A stretch of DNA of 64,000 nt from Globisporangium splendens (taxonomy: Eukaryota > Oomycota > Peronosporomycetes > Pythiales > Pythiaceae), in contig VFIW01000015.1 of assembly GCA_006386115.1 (NCBI GenBank), forward strand, positions 298,501-362,500. Reading direction: 5' to 3'. The first letter of the stretch is position 1. Each line of letters starts with the position of its first letter. Positions 11,767 to 24,487 of this stretch are shown here, piece by piece. A program made the position numbers and the translations under genes. Below the pieces are notes generated by a model. The model did no database searches, was not told where the DNA came from, and saw only the letters and a program-made list of their open reading frames with translations.

Positions 11767-12812
11767 ATGACAGCAAACGAAGGAGTAAATGACCTGCGGG
11801 TATGCGCTGAGGTGATTGAGGAGCTTGATGACAGCGAGGGGACGACGATGGGCAGTGCACCGGCGTCACCATGTTTGTGGCAAACGATGGAGCGCACGGA
11901 AGACGGCAGGAACGATTACGGTGACGACCGAAATGATGAGAGTGATGATGATGGCAATGGCCACGGCAAGAAGAACCGAGTGTCTTTGGATGCGTTCTTT
12001 CGCGGACCTTCATCTGTGCCACGAACGACCCAATCTCCACAGCCAGATGGGAGATTATCGCAAGCACGATCGGTTGTAGTGAAGGATACGTCGTTGTGCG
12101 AGCTGGATCAGTCTCCAGCGGCTTCCTCGTTATGGTCATTTCTGCCTCCTGCCTCACAACTCCCTGCTGTGCCGGCTTCGCAGTCACCATCTCCAGACGC
12201 CGTACAATCTGTGCTGCCCAAGTTTGCGCCATCTCGGTTGACTGAGACAAGTACGTACATCAAACGCGTTCATCCACACTCACGATATTTTGGCTAACAT
12301 CAGGATCATTTACACCATCTCAAGAGCTGCCAGCCAAGCCGCGAGCACTTGTGCTGTCCCCGATGTCCCAGTTGAACGTTCTCTCGCAGATTAGTGAAAT
12401 GGCAGACCTCCAGGCGACAACTCCAACACCGAAGCCTAAAATCAGCAACCAACAAGACGCAAGCTCCGAGCAGCCACACATATGGGCACCAGCATTGAAA
12501 CTCAACAACAAGAAAAGGCAAGTCGACTCCACTGCCATTTCAAAGCCATCGTTGAGCGCAAAGACCCCGCGAAGGAAAACACCTCGCCTGGCTCCACCGC
12601 ACTCCGAAGCGCTCTTGAAAGATATGCTGGACTGGGAAACATGTAGCGGTAATGAACTCATTGTCCTCTCCAAAAAAGACAGCGCTTTGAGTATTTGTTC
12701 TAACTTATGTTTCCGACTATGCGATGCAGAAGAAGACTTGTTTGGAGACTCGGACGAAGAAGAACAAGAACGATGGACTTTCGAAGATATATCAGACAGC
12801 GACTTTGAGTGA
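11767..12812 (+). CDS. acidic, disordered protein with a PIP-like box
   Basis: Two exons (11767-12250 and 12304-12812) give about 330 aa. No family was recognised. The protein is low-complexity: an acidic N-terminal third rich in D/E/N, a basic KKNR patch followed by RVSLDAFF (residues 71-78), Pro/Ser-rich segments, and a strongly acidic C-terminus ending DISDSDFE. The RVSLDAFF stretch fits the PCNA-interacting pattern (xxxLxxFF) except that the usual first Gln is Arg. A nuclear, replication- or repair-linked adaptor is possible but unproven. A further in-frame GT-AG segment (12649-12729, 81 bases) could be an optional intron. Start ATG 11767 is the first ATG in frame. It is divergent from the C1/C2 gene 268 bases away. 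Confidence 0.6.
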
Positions 12813-12845
12813 TTTGGCAGCGCCTGCACAACGACACTATGTACT

Positions 12846-15705
12846 CTACTTCATCATAGACTCCGTTTCCGCGTAACCAACCCGCTTGAGAGCAGCGCGA
12901 ATGTCAATCAACACGTCTTCGTTCTCGATAGTCGCAGGCGCTCGGTAAGGTTTCGAATTGGCGATGGCCTGGATTGTGGCGCGCATGACTTTGCCCGATC
13001 GAGTTTTCGGGAGAGCAGGTACCACGGCAACAGTTTTCAAGCACACAAAGCTACCCATTTCGTTTCTCACGTCCGTGACCACTTGCTCTGTGATCTGCAG
13101 GTTGTATAAACAAAGACGGCATTAGCTCAAATGATACCACGGCAGTCATAATTTGCAGCCCTGATCTGTGGTACACACCTCTTCTTCTCGGCGCGAAATT
13201 TCGTTCTTCAGCACCAGCAAAGCAACCGGTACGTTACCCTTCATGGTATCCGTAGCTCCAAACTGCGTGGAAAAAGCAGTAGCGTATAGTTAAACATCAA
13301 GGATAATATCGTCCGAGACTAACACACTGTTTGCATACCACAGCACATTCCACGACTTCTGGAATCGACTGGATCACTTCTTCAATTGATCCGGTGCACA
13401 GCCGATGACCAGCCACATTGATCACATCGTCCGTCCGCGACATAACCTACGGCAGCGACAGCACACACGATACATTTGACAAGCAAATGAGTGAGTCATG
13501 GACCTCCAACGCTGCTGTTCAATCTCTGACCATACTTACATAAACGTAGCCATCCTCGTCAATGTGTCCAGTATCCCCAGTATGGTAGTATCCTGGGAAC
13601 TTCTTCAGGTATTTTGCATGGAATTCAGCGTCATTGTTGTACAGTGTGGTCAGCGTGCCTGAAAGAACAAAAGAGAAACGTTATGAGTGCACATCACGCA
13701 TAAACACAGCGGATGCCAACACGTCACGACTGTGCTCAAACCTGGAGGAAGTGGCAATTTGACAACGAGCTCTTGATCTGTGCCAGGCTCAGCGTCGTGA
13801 TGGTGATTGTGGTGCTCGTCATCTTCGCCGTCCTCTGCCGACATCAACTGGACGTTGTATCCAGGAACTGGTCGCGACACGGATCCAAACTTGATCCCTG
13901 GAAAGGTACCAGAGACGTGGTCTTGATGCATTCCAAGAACCTGCGCAGTCATTGGCCACCCAGTTTCCGTTTGCCACCAATGGTCAATGATAGGAATTCC
14001 CAGTTGGTCAGCAAAGAACTTGAGGGTCTTTGGATCTCCACGTTCACCTGCTACAAACATGGCCCTATAAAGTAGACATCACGACTCAGTCAGTGCACAG
14101 CTCGTCAAAGCGAAAGGGGTTTGCTAAAGTGCGTACTTGAAAGACTTGAGGACGTCATCTTTCTTGGCCTTCAAGAATGTCCCATCTGGATCATCCTTTC
14201 GAATTGCTCGAAGCGCTGTCGGCGCAGTGAACATTGCCTTGACTCCATATTCACTCAGGATTCGCCAGTACGCGCCAGCATCCGGGGTACCAACAGGTTT
14301 ACCTTCGTACAAAACGGACTGCAACGCATGCACAAAGAGAAACACCGGTGAGTTGAGGATTTACTTCCTTGTTGTTCACGGTCTTCGTACCGTGCAGCCT
14401 TGAAGGAGCGGGCCATACACGATGTACGAGTGGCCGACAGCCCAGCCGATATCCGACGCCGCCCAGTAGGTCTCGCCCTGGTGCGTGTTCATGACATTCG
14501 ACATGCTCCACTTGAGCGCCACAGCATGGCCACCGTTATCGCGGACAATACCTTTTGGCTGGAGCATACTCCAAATGAAACGTAAGTGAACCGCATCAAG
14601 ATAATTCAAATAATGGTGTGCAGGTCGCGAAATCCATACCTTTCCGGTGGTTCCAGACGTGTACAAGATGTACAGGGGGTCGGTAGCGAGAACAGGCACC
14701 GCGTCGACATGCGAGCCGCTCGCCATCACATCATTCCAGTCAACGTGCACGCCTTTCTTGTATGAGAACTTGCTCATCTCGCGCTGAAAGACGACGCTCC
14801 GCTCAGGCTTCCACTGCGCGCGCTCGAGGGCTCCGTTCAGCAGCGGCTCATAGTCGATTACTCCCTTTGGCTCCACTCCACAACTCGCAGCAATGATGAG
14901 CTAGACACTCTTGCGCAGTTAGAGACAACACAGCAACAATCTCAAGATTAGAAGGATTTAGTGTATTTACCTTGGGTTGTGCGTCATCGATACGAGTTGC
15001 GAGCTCTTGAGAAGCAAAGCCACCAAACACGACCGAGTGAACTGCTCCGAGCCGAGCACACGCCAGCATGGCAATCGTTGATTCCAAGATGACAGGCATG
15101 TAGATAATCACACGATCGCCTTTTTGCAAGCCCATTTTCTGCAGCCCGTCGGCAAACGCAGAGACTACATGATAGGTGATCATATCATTGCCGAGCGTCA
15201 GAGACAAATTCCATTACATATTCTAGTCAGCATGAGCAAACAGCCTTACCTTGCTTGAGAAGCTCTCCGTACGTGATCTTCTTCTTCGTCGACGTCAACG
15301 GACTGTCATAGCAGATGGCGACCGCGTCCCCACGACCGTTGTTCACATGTACATCAAGCGCGTTGTAGCACGAGTTCATCTGTCCGCCTGTGAACCATTT
15401 CGCCATCGGAGTCGCAGAGCTACAAACAGTAGTTATGGATACATTAGTGTCCCCCACCAAATGGTCTCATGCGGAACCAATATCGGGTCACTCAACGAAA
15501 CCTACGTGTCGAGCACTTTGTCGTAGGGCTTGAACCATTTGATCTCCTCAGCGGCTTCGGCCCAAAAGTCTTGCGGGTTTTGCAGACTGCGTCGGTACTG
15601 CTCGACGTAGCTCTTCATCTCGTGCTTCTCGCGGATCCCGCCGTTGGCTTTGCCACTGGCGCTGCGCGCAGCATTAACGCGTGTGTGAAGAGCGCGCTTC
15701 CACAT
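12846..15705 (-). CDS. ACSS3: propionyl/acetyl-CoA synthetase, ACSS3/PrpE type, copy 2
   Basis: Inverted paralogue of the gene at 1568-4449. It has 11 exons (15506-15705, 15250-15419, 14971-15164, 14640-14900, 14391-14558, 14137-14318, 13742-14064, 13540-13658, 13339-13446, 13179-13262, 12846-13094), each exactly the same length as in copy 1, again 685 aa. All catalytic motifs are present ([30 protein letters not shown]). The N-terminus, [19 protein letters not shown], is basic, as expected of a mitochondrial presequence. Introns differ from copy 1 except intron 4, which with exons 4-5 is almost identical (see findings). It ends 34 bases from the stop of the PIP-like protein gene, so the two are convergent. 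Confidence 0.9.
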
Positions 15706-16412
15706 GATGCTGCTAGTCGTTCAGCTCGCTCAGTATGGACTAGTGCGTGTGTTGGAGCCGTCAAATTCGAAAATGACGTCGACGCTCGACGCCAAACTGC
15801 AGCGTTAGGGGGATACGCCATCGCATCAGACACGCCGTGCACTCGCTGCTGCTTCTGTCGAACACGTACCCTCAGTATCTCCTGATATCGAAGCAGAGTG
15901 GGCTGCGCTTCCTCATCTTCAACCGCCTACCTTGCTTTCTCGTGATTGCCCAACTTGAACTTGGCCATTCCAACGATGCTTCAAGGTGCAGCCAATTGGG
16001 AAAATGACACAAAATAGCCCTTTTTGGACAATTCCTTTCAATTCTGTGCCAAACTCAATTCTGACAAGAATCCTACTTGTAAATGTGTTGAGCATTAATG
16101 CATGTAATCATAAATAATGCATATTAACCATCTGAAATAGATGCCTTTGTAAAGTTTGATGCATACTTCAGTAAATACAACCAACCACTTGGTGCTCATT
16201 TGCCAGCAAATCTTTCATTTTTATAAAAGTCACTGCATAGAACTGTCATTCTCACCCACTTCAACCGTCTACAAACGTAATTATTCCTGACAAACCCTAA
16301 CGGTCCAGGGTCTGGAAGGCAGGAAAACGACAGAGGGGAGGGGGAGACGAAGAACAAACCCTACACGCCGCCTGCATTTTCAAACACTCGCAGCGCGAAA
16401 CCAAGAACCAAA
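15706..16412. other. divergent intergenic region
   Basis: Between the starts of ACSS3 copy 2 (-) and the RAP1 homologue (+), so a shared promoter region. The middle (about 16000-16270) is AT-rich. No RNA or ORF with family likeness seen. Confidence 0.5.
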
Positions 16413-19063
16413 ATGGCGACTGCAGGCGCGTCTGCTGCCAATGGCCATGACCACGGCAGCGGAGCGGCTCCTCTTGATGCGCGTGCCGACGACGACGCGC
16501 TGCTGCGCGGCCACAAGTTCTACCTGTCGCGGCAGATCGGCCCGGCCCGGCGCCACGAACTGCAGACACTCATCAAGGTGCGCATTTCTAAAAAGCTGCA
16601 GTTTGTAGATATGTGCAATGATGCTGCGGAATTGCCAAACACCGTATATTCCATGGTCGTGTGTGCATGCATGCACTTTCTGTCGCCAACCACTTGCGTG
16701 CAGTGGAACCCTCCTTGTGTTTCTGTATGACTTGCTTTGCGACTGACTGAGTGCTGGTTGTTTGCCATGCGGTGTCAGAACAATGGCGGGGTGGTCGAGA
16801 AAGGGTTCACGCCAGGCACCGTGGAGCTCGTCGAGAGCGATCGGCTCAAGATCGGCGCCAAGTGGGTCTCGGTCGACTTTGTGTACGACTCGGTGCGCGA
16901 CCAAGTGCTGCAGGACGTGCACCAGTACATGGCGGCGGCGGATGCGCATGAAGTCGCGCGGCAGCGCAACGAACGCATCGGTGATGGCTCGAAGCGTCGG
17001 GGCAAAGTGCCCTACACGACAGCAGACGAAGCAAAGATGCTCCAGTTTGTTGTGGTTCGTGTATATCTATCTGCTTGAGACTGAAGTATATATGGAGAAA
17101 TGACTGATGTTGTCTATGTTGTTCTCTCTCGTAGAACCATTTCAAGGGATCATGGAAGTGGGAAGATAGTGTCCCAGAGAGTGCGTGGGCAATTGCAGCC
17201 GCCAAGGGTGTACGTGTGACATTTTTCTTTATATTGGGCTTTGTGACGATGTGATAGACACTGATAACGCTTTCTTTGCCATTGTTTAGGTCACTACACA
17301 CACTGCACAAAGTATGCACGAGCACTATCGGAAGCAACTGAAATGTAAAACTCCGATGGAGCGGCGGCATATCATGAAGCATGCACAGGTAAACAGATGG
17401 ATGCATTTGCCAGTAGTCCAAGACCTTGTGTGTTGTCAGGAAATTGCCAACTGCAGAACCTAACTCCTTGTTTTTCAACGGGTGACAGGATGAGGAAAAT
17501 GCTCGACAAAGAAGAGAGCTGAGCAAAAAGAATGCAACTGCTAGTGAACCTCCAAGTGCTGGCCATCCTGCTGCTCCATCAGCGCCTGAGGATGCTGCTC
17601 CTGTGGTGATTACATCAACTGAAGCAGCAGCATCGCTTCCACCTCATAGTCAGCCTGCTGCACATGAAACTTCTGGTGCAAATGAGACTTCTTCTCAGCA
17701 CGACAAAGCTCCTAGGGTGAAACCAGTTTCGTCTCTGCCTCACGATGAGGAAACAGAGGGAGAAAGTATCCAGGGGCGACACAAGAAGAAACGAAAGCGA
17801 GTAAGAAAGAGCGCGGCGGAAAAGAAACGATCCCTAGAGGAAGCGCGAGTAGTTGCAGGTGGTGAAATGGCCTCAGCTCCTCTTGATTCTGCAGTGAGAG
17901 AGAACTCGCGCACCTCATTTATCAGACCACCCCCGAAAGAAGCGACACCGGAGAAAGGCAAAACAAGCCTACCACCTTCAACGACCGATGAATCGATCAA
18001 GCCACCGCCAAAAGCAACAACACCAGAGAGAGACCAAACAGCCGTGCAAGCTACCACGACTGCATCGGAACCAATGAAAAAGACATCTGCTACATCCTTA
18101 GAGACAGCAAGTCCAGCGTCTACGAGACAGCAAAACGAACAAGACATGACACAGACCTCTCCAAGTGCGCAAAAAAGAGCTGCTGATGATGGCGCTGTCG
18201 TGCCTACCGAAGACGACGCTGCTACCTCCACGAGTCTTCAAGCGCAAGAAAGAACTGATGATGATGATGAAGCTCGTGCTGAAGGCGTCCCTGCCACCGA
18301 AGCCACGAGCCCCCAAACTACATCGGCAGCTTCATCTGAAAGACCCATCGGAGGCATTTTCTTTCGAAGTCGATGGGCCGAACTGATCAACGACCCAGCT
18401 AATCGAAAGCAATTGGACGCATATTGCACTCTGAATCGCCAGCAAATGCCTCCGAGTCGAGCAAGTCAGAAGAACTGGCAATCAGCCAAACAGCGTGCCA
18501 CGAGTGAAGTTGCTTCGACCAAGGACTCAGCTGCATCATCTCGCGGTAAAAAGCGACGCATGGGTGCTGTCGCGGATGACAACGAGGAGAGCAAGGAGCA
18601 AGAACGGCAAGCAAAGACGCGCCAAACAAATTCTGCAGCTGAAAAGAAGAGAAAAGTACAACGCACCGAAGCGCAGAACAAGGCGCCTTCCACGACAACG
18701 AGTGCCACAGGAGAGATCCGTCAGAAAGCACCAGTGCAGCGAGAGATCGTGGACGTAACCTCGGATACTGAGATTGACGAACTGATCTACCAAATCCAAT
18801 TTGAGACGACCCAGGATCTTGCCTCTGTGACACACGCACTGTACTATTGCTCAGGTGACGTGGAAGTCACGACCAAGTTCCTGAATGGCGAATTCCCCAG
18901 CGACGTGTGGTCCCCCGAAGACGACCTCGTGCTCGTGGATTTCATGGACCCAGCGGTCGATTCGTCGAGGATCGCGGAAGCGCAGCGCACTGGCGTGTTC
19001 TCAAAGATGCGCGTGCGACGCTCCGTGGAGCAAATTTTGACTCGCATCCAGTATTTATTGTGA
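16413..19063 (+). CDS. RAP1: RAP1/TERF2IP homologue (telomere protein: BRCT, Myb, RCT)
   Basis: Five exons (16413-16577, 16779-17054, 17135-17209, 17290-17388, 17489-19063) give 729 aa. Residues about 27-115 form a BRCT-like fold (ALLRGHKFYLSRQI, NNGGVV, WVSVDFVYDSV). Residues about 135-195 form a Myb-type helix bundle (VPYTTADEAKMLQFV, then WKWEDSVPESAW and TAQSMHEHYRKQL). A long charged, disordered linker rich in S/T/K/E follows. Residues about 631-729 match the RAP1 C-terminal domain: TQDLASVTHALYYCSGDVE, then KFLNGEFPSDVWSPEDD. In other eukaryotes this domain docks on the shelterin partner (TRF2/Taz1) or on silencing factors. Domain order and spacing are those of canonical RAP1. Recognition rests on motif likeness only. 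It is convergent with the DHHC gene 205 bases away. Confidence 0.8.
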
Positions 19064-19268
19064 GGAAGAGAAAGCGGTCCAGTGTCGAGCACGTTTGTCT
19101 ATTTTGCCGATGGATGTTGGTTCCATTTTGCGCCTTTTTGTCCAATTCGGAACGTCGTTTATACTTGAACATGATGTTTAAACCATTTCCACATTCACGA
19201 TTTTGGCGTTGGGTGTATGCCAAACGAGGTGACGTCAACAGCACGGGTGCCTTTAAATAAACTTGTTC

Positions 19269-20639
19269 TTATACGAGATACTTTTGGCGCTCGTCTGATT
19301 CGTGCTGCTGCGTGCCGTCGAAAAGGTGGTCTTCGGGTCCCATGAGGATCGACATGGGCTCACACGCGTGCGACGTGTCCACCTGCTCGCACGCTTCTTC
19401 CTCCTCCAGAGCGCCGGACGACTCCAGGTCCGTGCTGCTCGCGTCGCTGCCTGCACATCGATCCATTGCCGACTTGTTGATGCTGTTGACGTTATTCACG
19501 CGCACCACGACAGCCTTCTGCTTCTCTTCTCCCTGCTGCTGATGGTGCGTTGCGCTCGACGTGCTGGCGCTGGACTCCGCGCGGCTTCGGTACCATTGCT
19601 GAAGGCACTCGTGGGTCCTTACACCTTTGACCGAGAGGTACACGTGGAACGACGCGAGCACGAGCATGCAAAAGAGCTGCAGGAACGGCAGCAACGACAG
19701 ACAGCACAGCGACGCGATGCGCGCAGCATGGTGGCGCGAACCTGCGTGCGCCAGCCTCGCTATTGCAAAGCCCGTGACGATCATCTGCGTCGAGATCAGC
19801 AGGATCGTGCACGACAGCAGACCGATGAACAGCGGATAGTTGCGCGAGCCGATGCACGTGTTGAGGTACACGCAATGGTGGTCGAAGCCCGCGATGCACT
19901 TGTTGCACGTGCTGCAATGGCGCGTTCCCGTCGACACAAACACGCGGCACAGCGTGCACTTGATGCGTCGGGAGGGTGACGGTCGATCCGGAAACGTTGT
20001 GTCGTCGATAGCAACGACATCTTCGGCTGCTGCCAAGCGCGAGTCCTGTGTAGGGTGCTGCTGCGCCGCTCTGTCCTGCTTTTGCCTTCGCGTCACGGCC
20101 GGATGCGCAGGATCAAGAAACGTTATCTACATGTACAATGCGCAGCAGTTGAATCTCTAGCGATAGGTTGTTGCCACAGCATGCAAATACAACTATGCAC
20201 CACGTACGATTGTAAACAAGAGCACGACCATGACGCTTTGTGCTGTGAACAGCAGCGTCACCGACTTCTGCATGTACACCGGCAGCTCCCACACACCAAA
20301 CGCGTAGAACGTCGTCGCTGACATCACCACACCTCCTGCAGCCTATGGTCAAAGCCAAGGTACGCATCATAGTTAGCGCAGCACATAGCGACATTTGGGC
20401 GGCATGTCCATCCACGTTACCAGCAACTGGGAGACGTGCAGCGGTCGCTGGAAGCCGTGCCGTCGCTGCCACGGCACGTGCCGGCGCCTGCTGCTCAGCA
20501 TCGCCGTCGTGTCTGTCTGCGGGTGCGTCGCACGCAGCGTGTTCCAGTCTGCCGCCTGCTCTGTCTGCGCTTCCTCCTGGCCGTCGTTCTTTTCGCGGAG
20601 CCGCTCGTAGGAAGGATACGTTCTCGTGCCACTTGGCAT
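19269..20639 (-). CDS. DHHC-type protein S-palmitoyltransferase
   Basis: Three exons (20421-20639, 20208-20342, 19269-20126) give 403 aa. Exon 2 and the start of exon 3 supply two membrane segments ending in a TDP-like LDPAHPAV stretch. The cysteine-rich domain follows (about 172-222: CTLCRVFVSTGTRHCSTCNK, then GFDHHC and NTCIGSRNY), with the DHHC catalytic cysteine at about 204. Two further membrane segments come next, then a cytosolic tail with a histidine/glutamine patch and an acidic region. This is the usual four-helix enzyme that palmitoylates membrane-associated proteins. The usual PWLNNC after DHHC is VYLNTC here, a mild variant. Its substrate is unknown. Confidence 0.88.
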
Positions 20640-21046
20640 GCTGGCACCGAAATAAAAAGCACTGCTCAGATGCAAAGGTGAGGCGCATGTGCAAGAAAGT
20701 ATCAAGAAGAAGGAGAAAATTTTGATACCAAATTAGACTGTGGATGAGGAAAGTGCAATGTGCAAAAAGATACATTCACCTTCTTCACAATACATATCAT
20801 GCTTTCTGTCTGATTTGTCATACATTTTGCACTTCAAATGGTTGTGGGTACAGTCGAAATAATCCTTTATAACTGTTACTGCAGGCATACCAGGAATGCG
20901 CACTTCATAATCGCACTTTGCAGAACAGCTACAGTTCGCACCCATTTGCCACTCTGTGTGCATCTGTCCTCCTCATTCAAAGCCGCGCGTTCCCATCGGC
21001 GGCCAGTGGTTCGTGCGCCTCCGTCCGTTAAGCGCCTTGCTGGAGC
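20640..21046. other. divergent intergenic region
   Basis: Between the starts of the DHHC gene (-) and the QTRT2 gene (+). No further feature recognised. A 76-codon open stretch on the minus strand has no family likeness. Confidence 0.5.
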
Positions 21047-22511
<1,465 letters not shown>

Positions 22512-22604
22512 TGCCCTTATAGAAACGGATGAAACCCAGGCTTTAAAGAACAGCTTGGGGGATAGATTCATAATAGATAAAGAGCGTCTAGAAGCCTGCT
22601 TTTC

Positions 22605-24228
22605 TCAACCTCGTCTAGTGTGTTCGGGCGTTCCATCTCGCTCGGCGTCATTGTTGTTGCTGCTGGTCGTGCACTGGCTGAAGGACGCTTTCTTGGCCAC
22701 GGGCAGCGCCTTCGCGGCAGGCTTTGCGGCAGTAGCAGTCGTCGTGTGCGGCTGTGTGACTTTGGATTTTAGTGCCGTTGCCGTGGTTGAAAGAGCAGTT
22801 TTTGGCTTCACAGCGACGGGACCTCGTGCTGAGCTCACTGGCCGTGGCTTAGTCACAGTAGGCGTCGTTTTTTCGCGTCTCGCTGCTGGTCCCAACGAAG
22901 ATCCTTCAGGAGTATCCGCCTTCTCATCTTTGCTGCTGTTGTTGTTATTGCTGCCACTGCTTGTACCGGACGGAGCTTTCAGAAGGTAGTCGAGCGTGAT
23001 CCCACGCGTCCTGAGCGCTTTCTCGAGCTGCACCAATTGCTGCTGCAGTTGCTCCAGTTGCGTCTCCACCTTCAGCGCGCACTTCGACGGCATCTGCAGC
23101 GTCGTCGGCCATTTGCCGCAGCCTCGACTCCCGTGCCAGCGTTTCCTCGGCGATTTGCTTGGCCACCTGCGCGTCTTTCACGTCCTGCATCGCAGCCAGC
23201 AGCTTCTCCTGCAGCGCCTTGGTGCTTGTGACCAGGAGCTCGAACTTTTCCGCATCCTGGCGCTGCTTGGTTTCGTGGGCGACCTCGTTCTCGTACACGT
23301 TGCTGGTGAGCTCGTCCAATTGTGCTCGTAGCTCCTCTTTCTCGTGTTCTAGTTGGACGATCACTTGCTGTTTGGCGACCAGTTCGTGCTTGTTGTCCTC
23401 TTCCTGGCGCAGAAAAGCCTGCTCGCGCTGCTCGAGTCGCTTCTGCCAATCCTCGACCACGCCCGACTGCTTGTCCTTGGCGTAGTGCAACCGCTTTTTC
23501 AGCTGCGGCAGCAGCTCCAGTTGCCGCTCGAGGGTCTCCTTGCAGCGCGCTAGGTGCTCGTTCTCCAGCAGCGTCTTCTGTAGATCCTCTTTCTTCTCCT
23601 TGACAGCTTTCTGGTACTTGCGCTTGGTGTCTTCCGACACGAACTTCACCTTCTTGAGCTCGTCCTCGAGTGCAGCCATCTCTTTGGTTTTCTGCTTCAA
23701 CTCGTGGTCACGCTGAGTGAGCAGCTCGCTTTTCTCTTGGAGCACGTCGCTGCTTTCGCTCTTTAGCTGCTCGTAGTTGGCTTTCCACTCGGCGAGTTCG
23801 GCCGTGAGCTTCTGGATTTGCGACTGGAATTTCTTCTCAGCAGCTTTGGTCGCTGCTGTAGTAGCTTCGCCGTGCTTCTTGGTCTCAGAAGACGGAACCG
23901 AGACCGCGTGCCTCCTCGCATCGAGTTCCCCACGAAGCTCTTCTTTCTCCTGACGCAGCAGCACGAGCTCCTTCTTGAGCTCTCGGGCTTCGTGGACCAC
24001 ACGTTTCATCGTGGCCTCGACTGCCTTCCGTGCCTCGATCTCCGAGCGCAGACGGCATTTCACGAGACGCTGTATCAGAGAATCCAGGGAAGCACTCGCA
24101 CAAGAGTCAGCCTCGCGGGTGATTGAGAGAGTGGACAGTAAAATGCACAGCTGTACCTCAATTTCTTCTTCCTGGAGCTTGCGCGCATTGCCCGAGAGCT
24201 CTTCCGGAGCCGCTGACGAAGCCGACAT
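22605..24228 (-). CDS. long coiled-coil protein of unknown function
   Basis: Starts at 24228 (MSASSAAPEELSGNARK). An 87-base GT-AG segment (24070-24156) is in frame whether spliced or not. From there to about 23100 the translation is an almost continuous coiled coil rich in E, K, Q and L. Around 23060-23170 the coiled-coil frame must shift by one base to continue into the C-terminal frame (VETQLEQLQQQLVQLEKAL, then a basic Thr/Lys/Pro-rich tail to the stop at 22605). A 73-base intron (23094-23166, GTGGCC...CTGCAG) would do this and gives 487 aa. An indel is the alternative, since the putative intron itself reads as coiled coil. No family was recognised. A cytoskeletal or trafficking role would be a guess. 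Confidence 0.6.
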
Positions 24229-24487
24229 GTTCAAATACTTCGAAGTGAACAATAGAGAGTTTGAAATGATGCAAAGCTGAGGTTCCGTCGTGAAATAACA
24301 CAGCAAGCGACCAGAAAGATCGGATCGGATCCACACGCCAAGCACCAGGAATAGCAAAAAATAAAAAAGTCGGCATCTATTTATTGCAGCGCACCTTGAG
24401 GATCGCGAGGGATCAGTGACGCCTCGTCACGAAAGACTATGTCCCCCAAGATCGCTCCGCTTGCACGCTGCAGCGTTCCTAACAGCG

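Noticed and set aside
20733..20963. Cys-rich 76-codon minus-strand frame upstream of the DHHC gene
   Set aside because: No signal peptide, no recognised family and no supporting exon structure. It sits in the shared promoter region.
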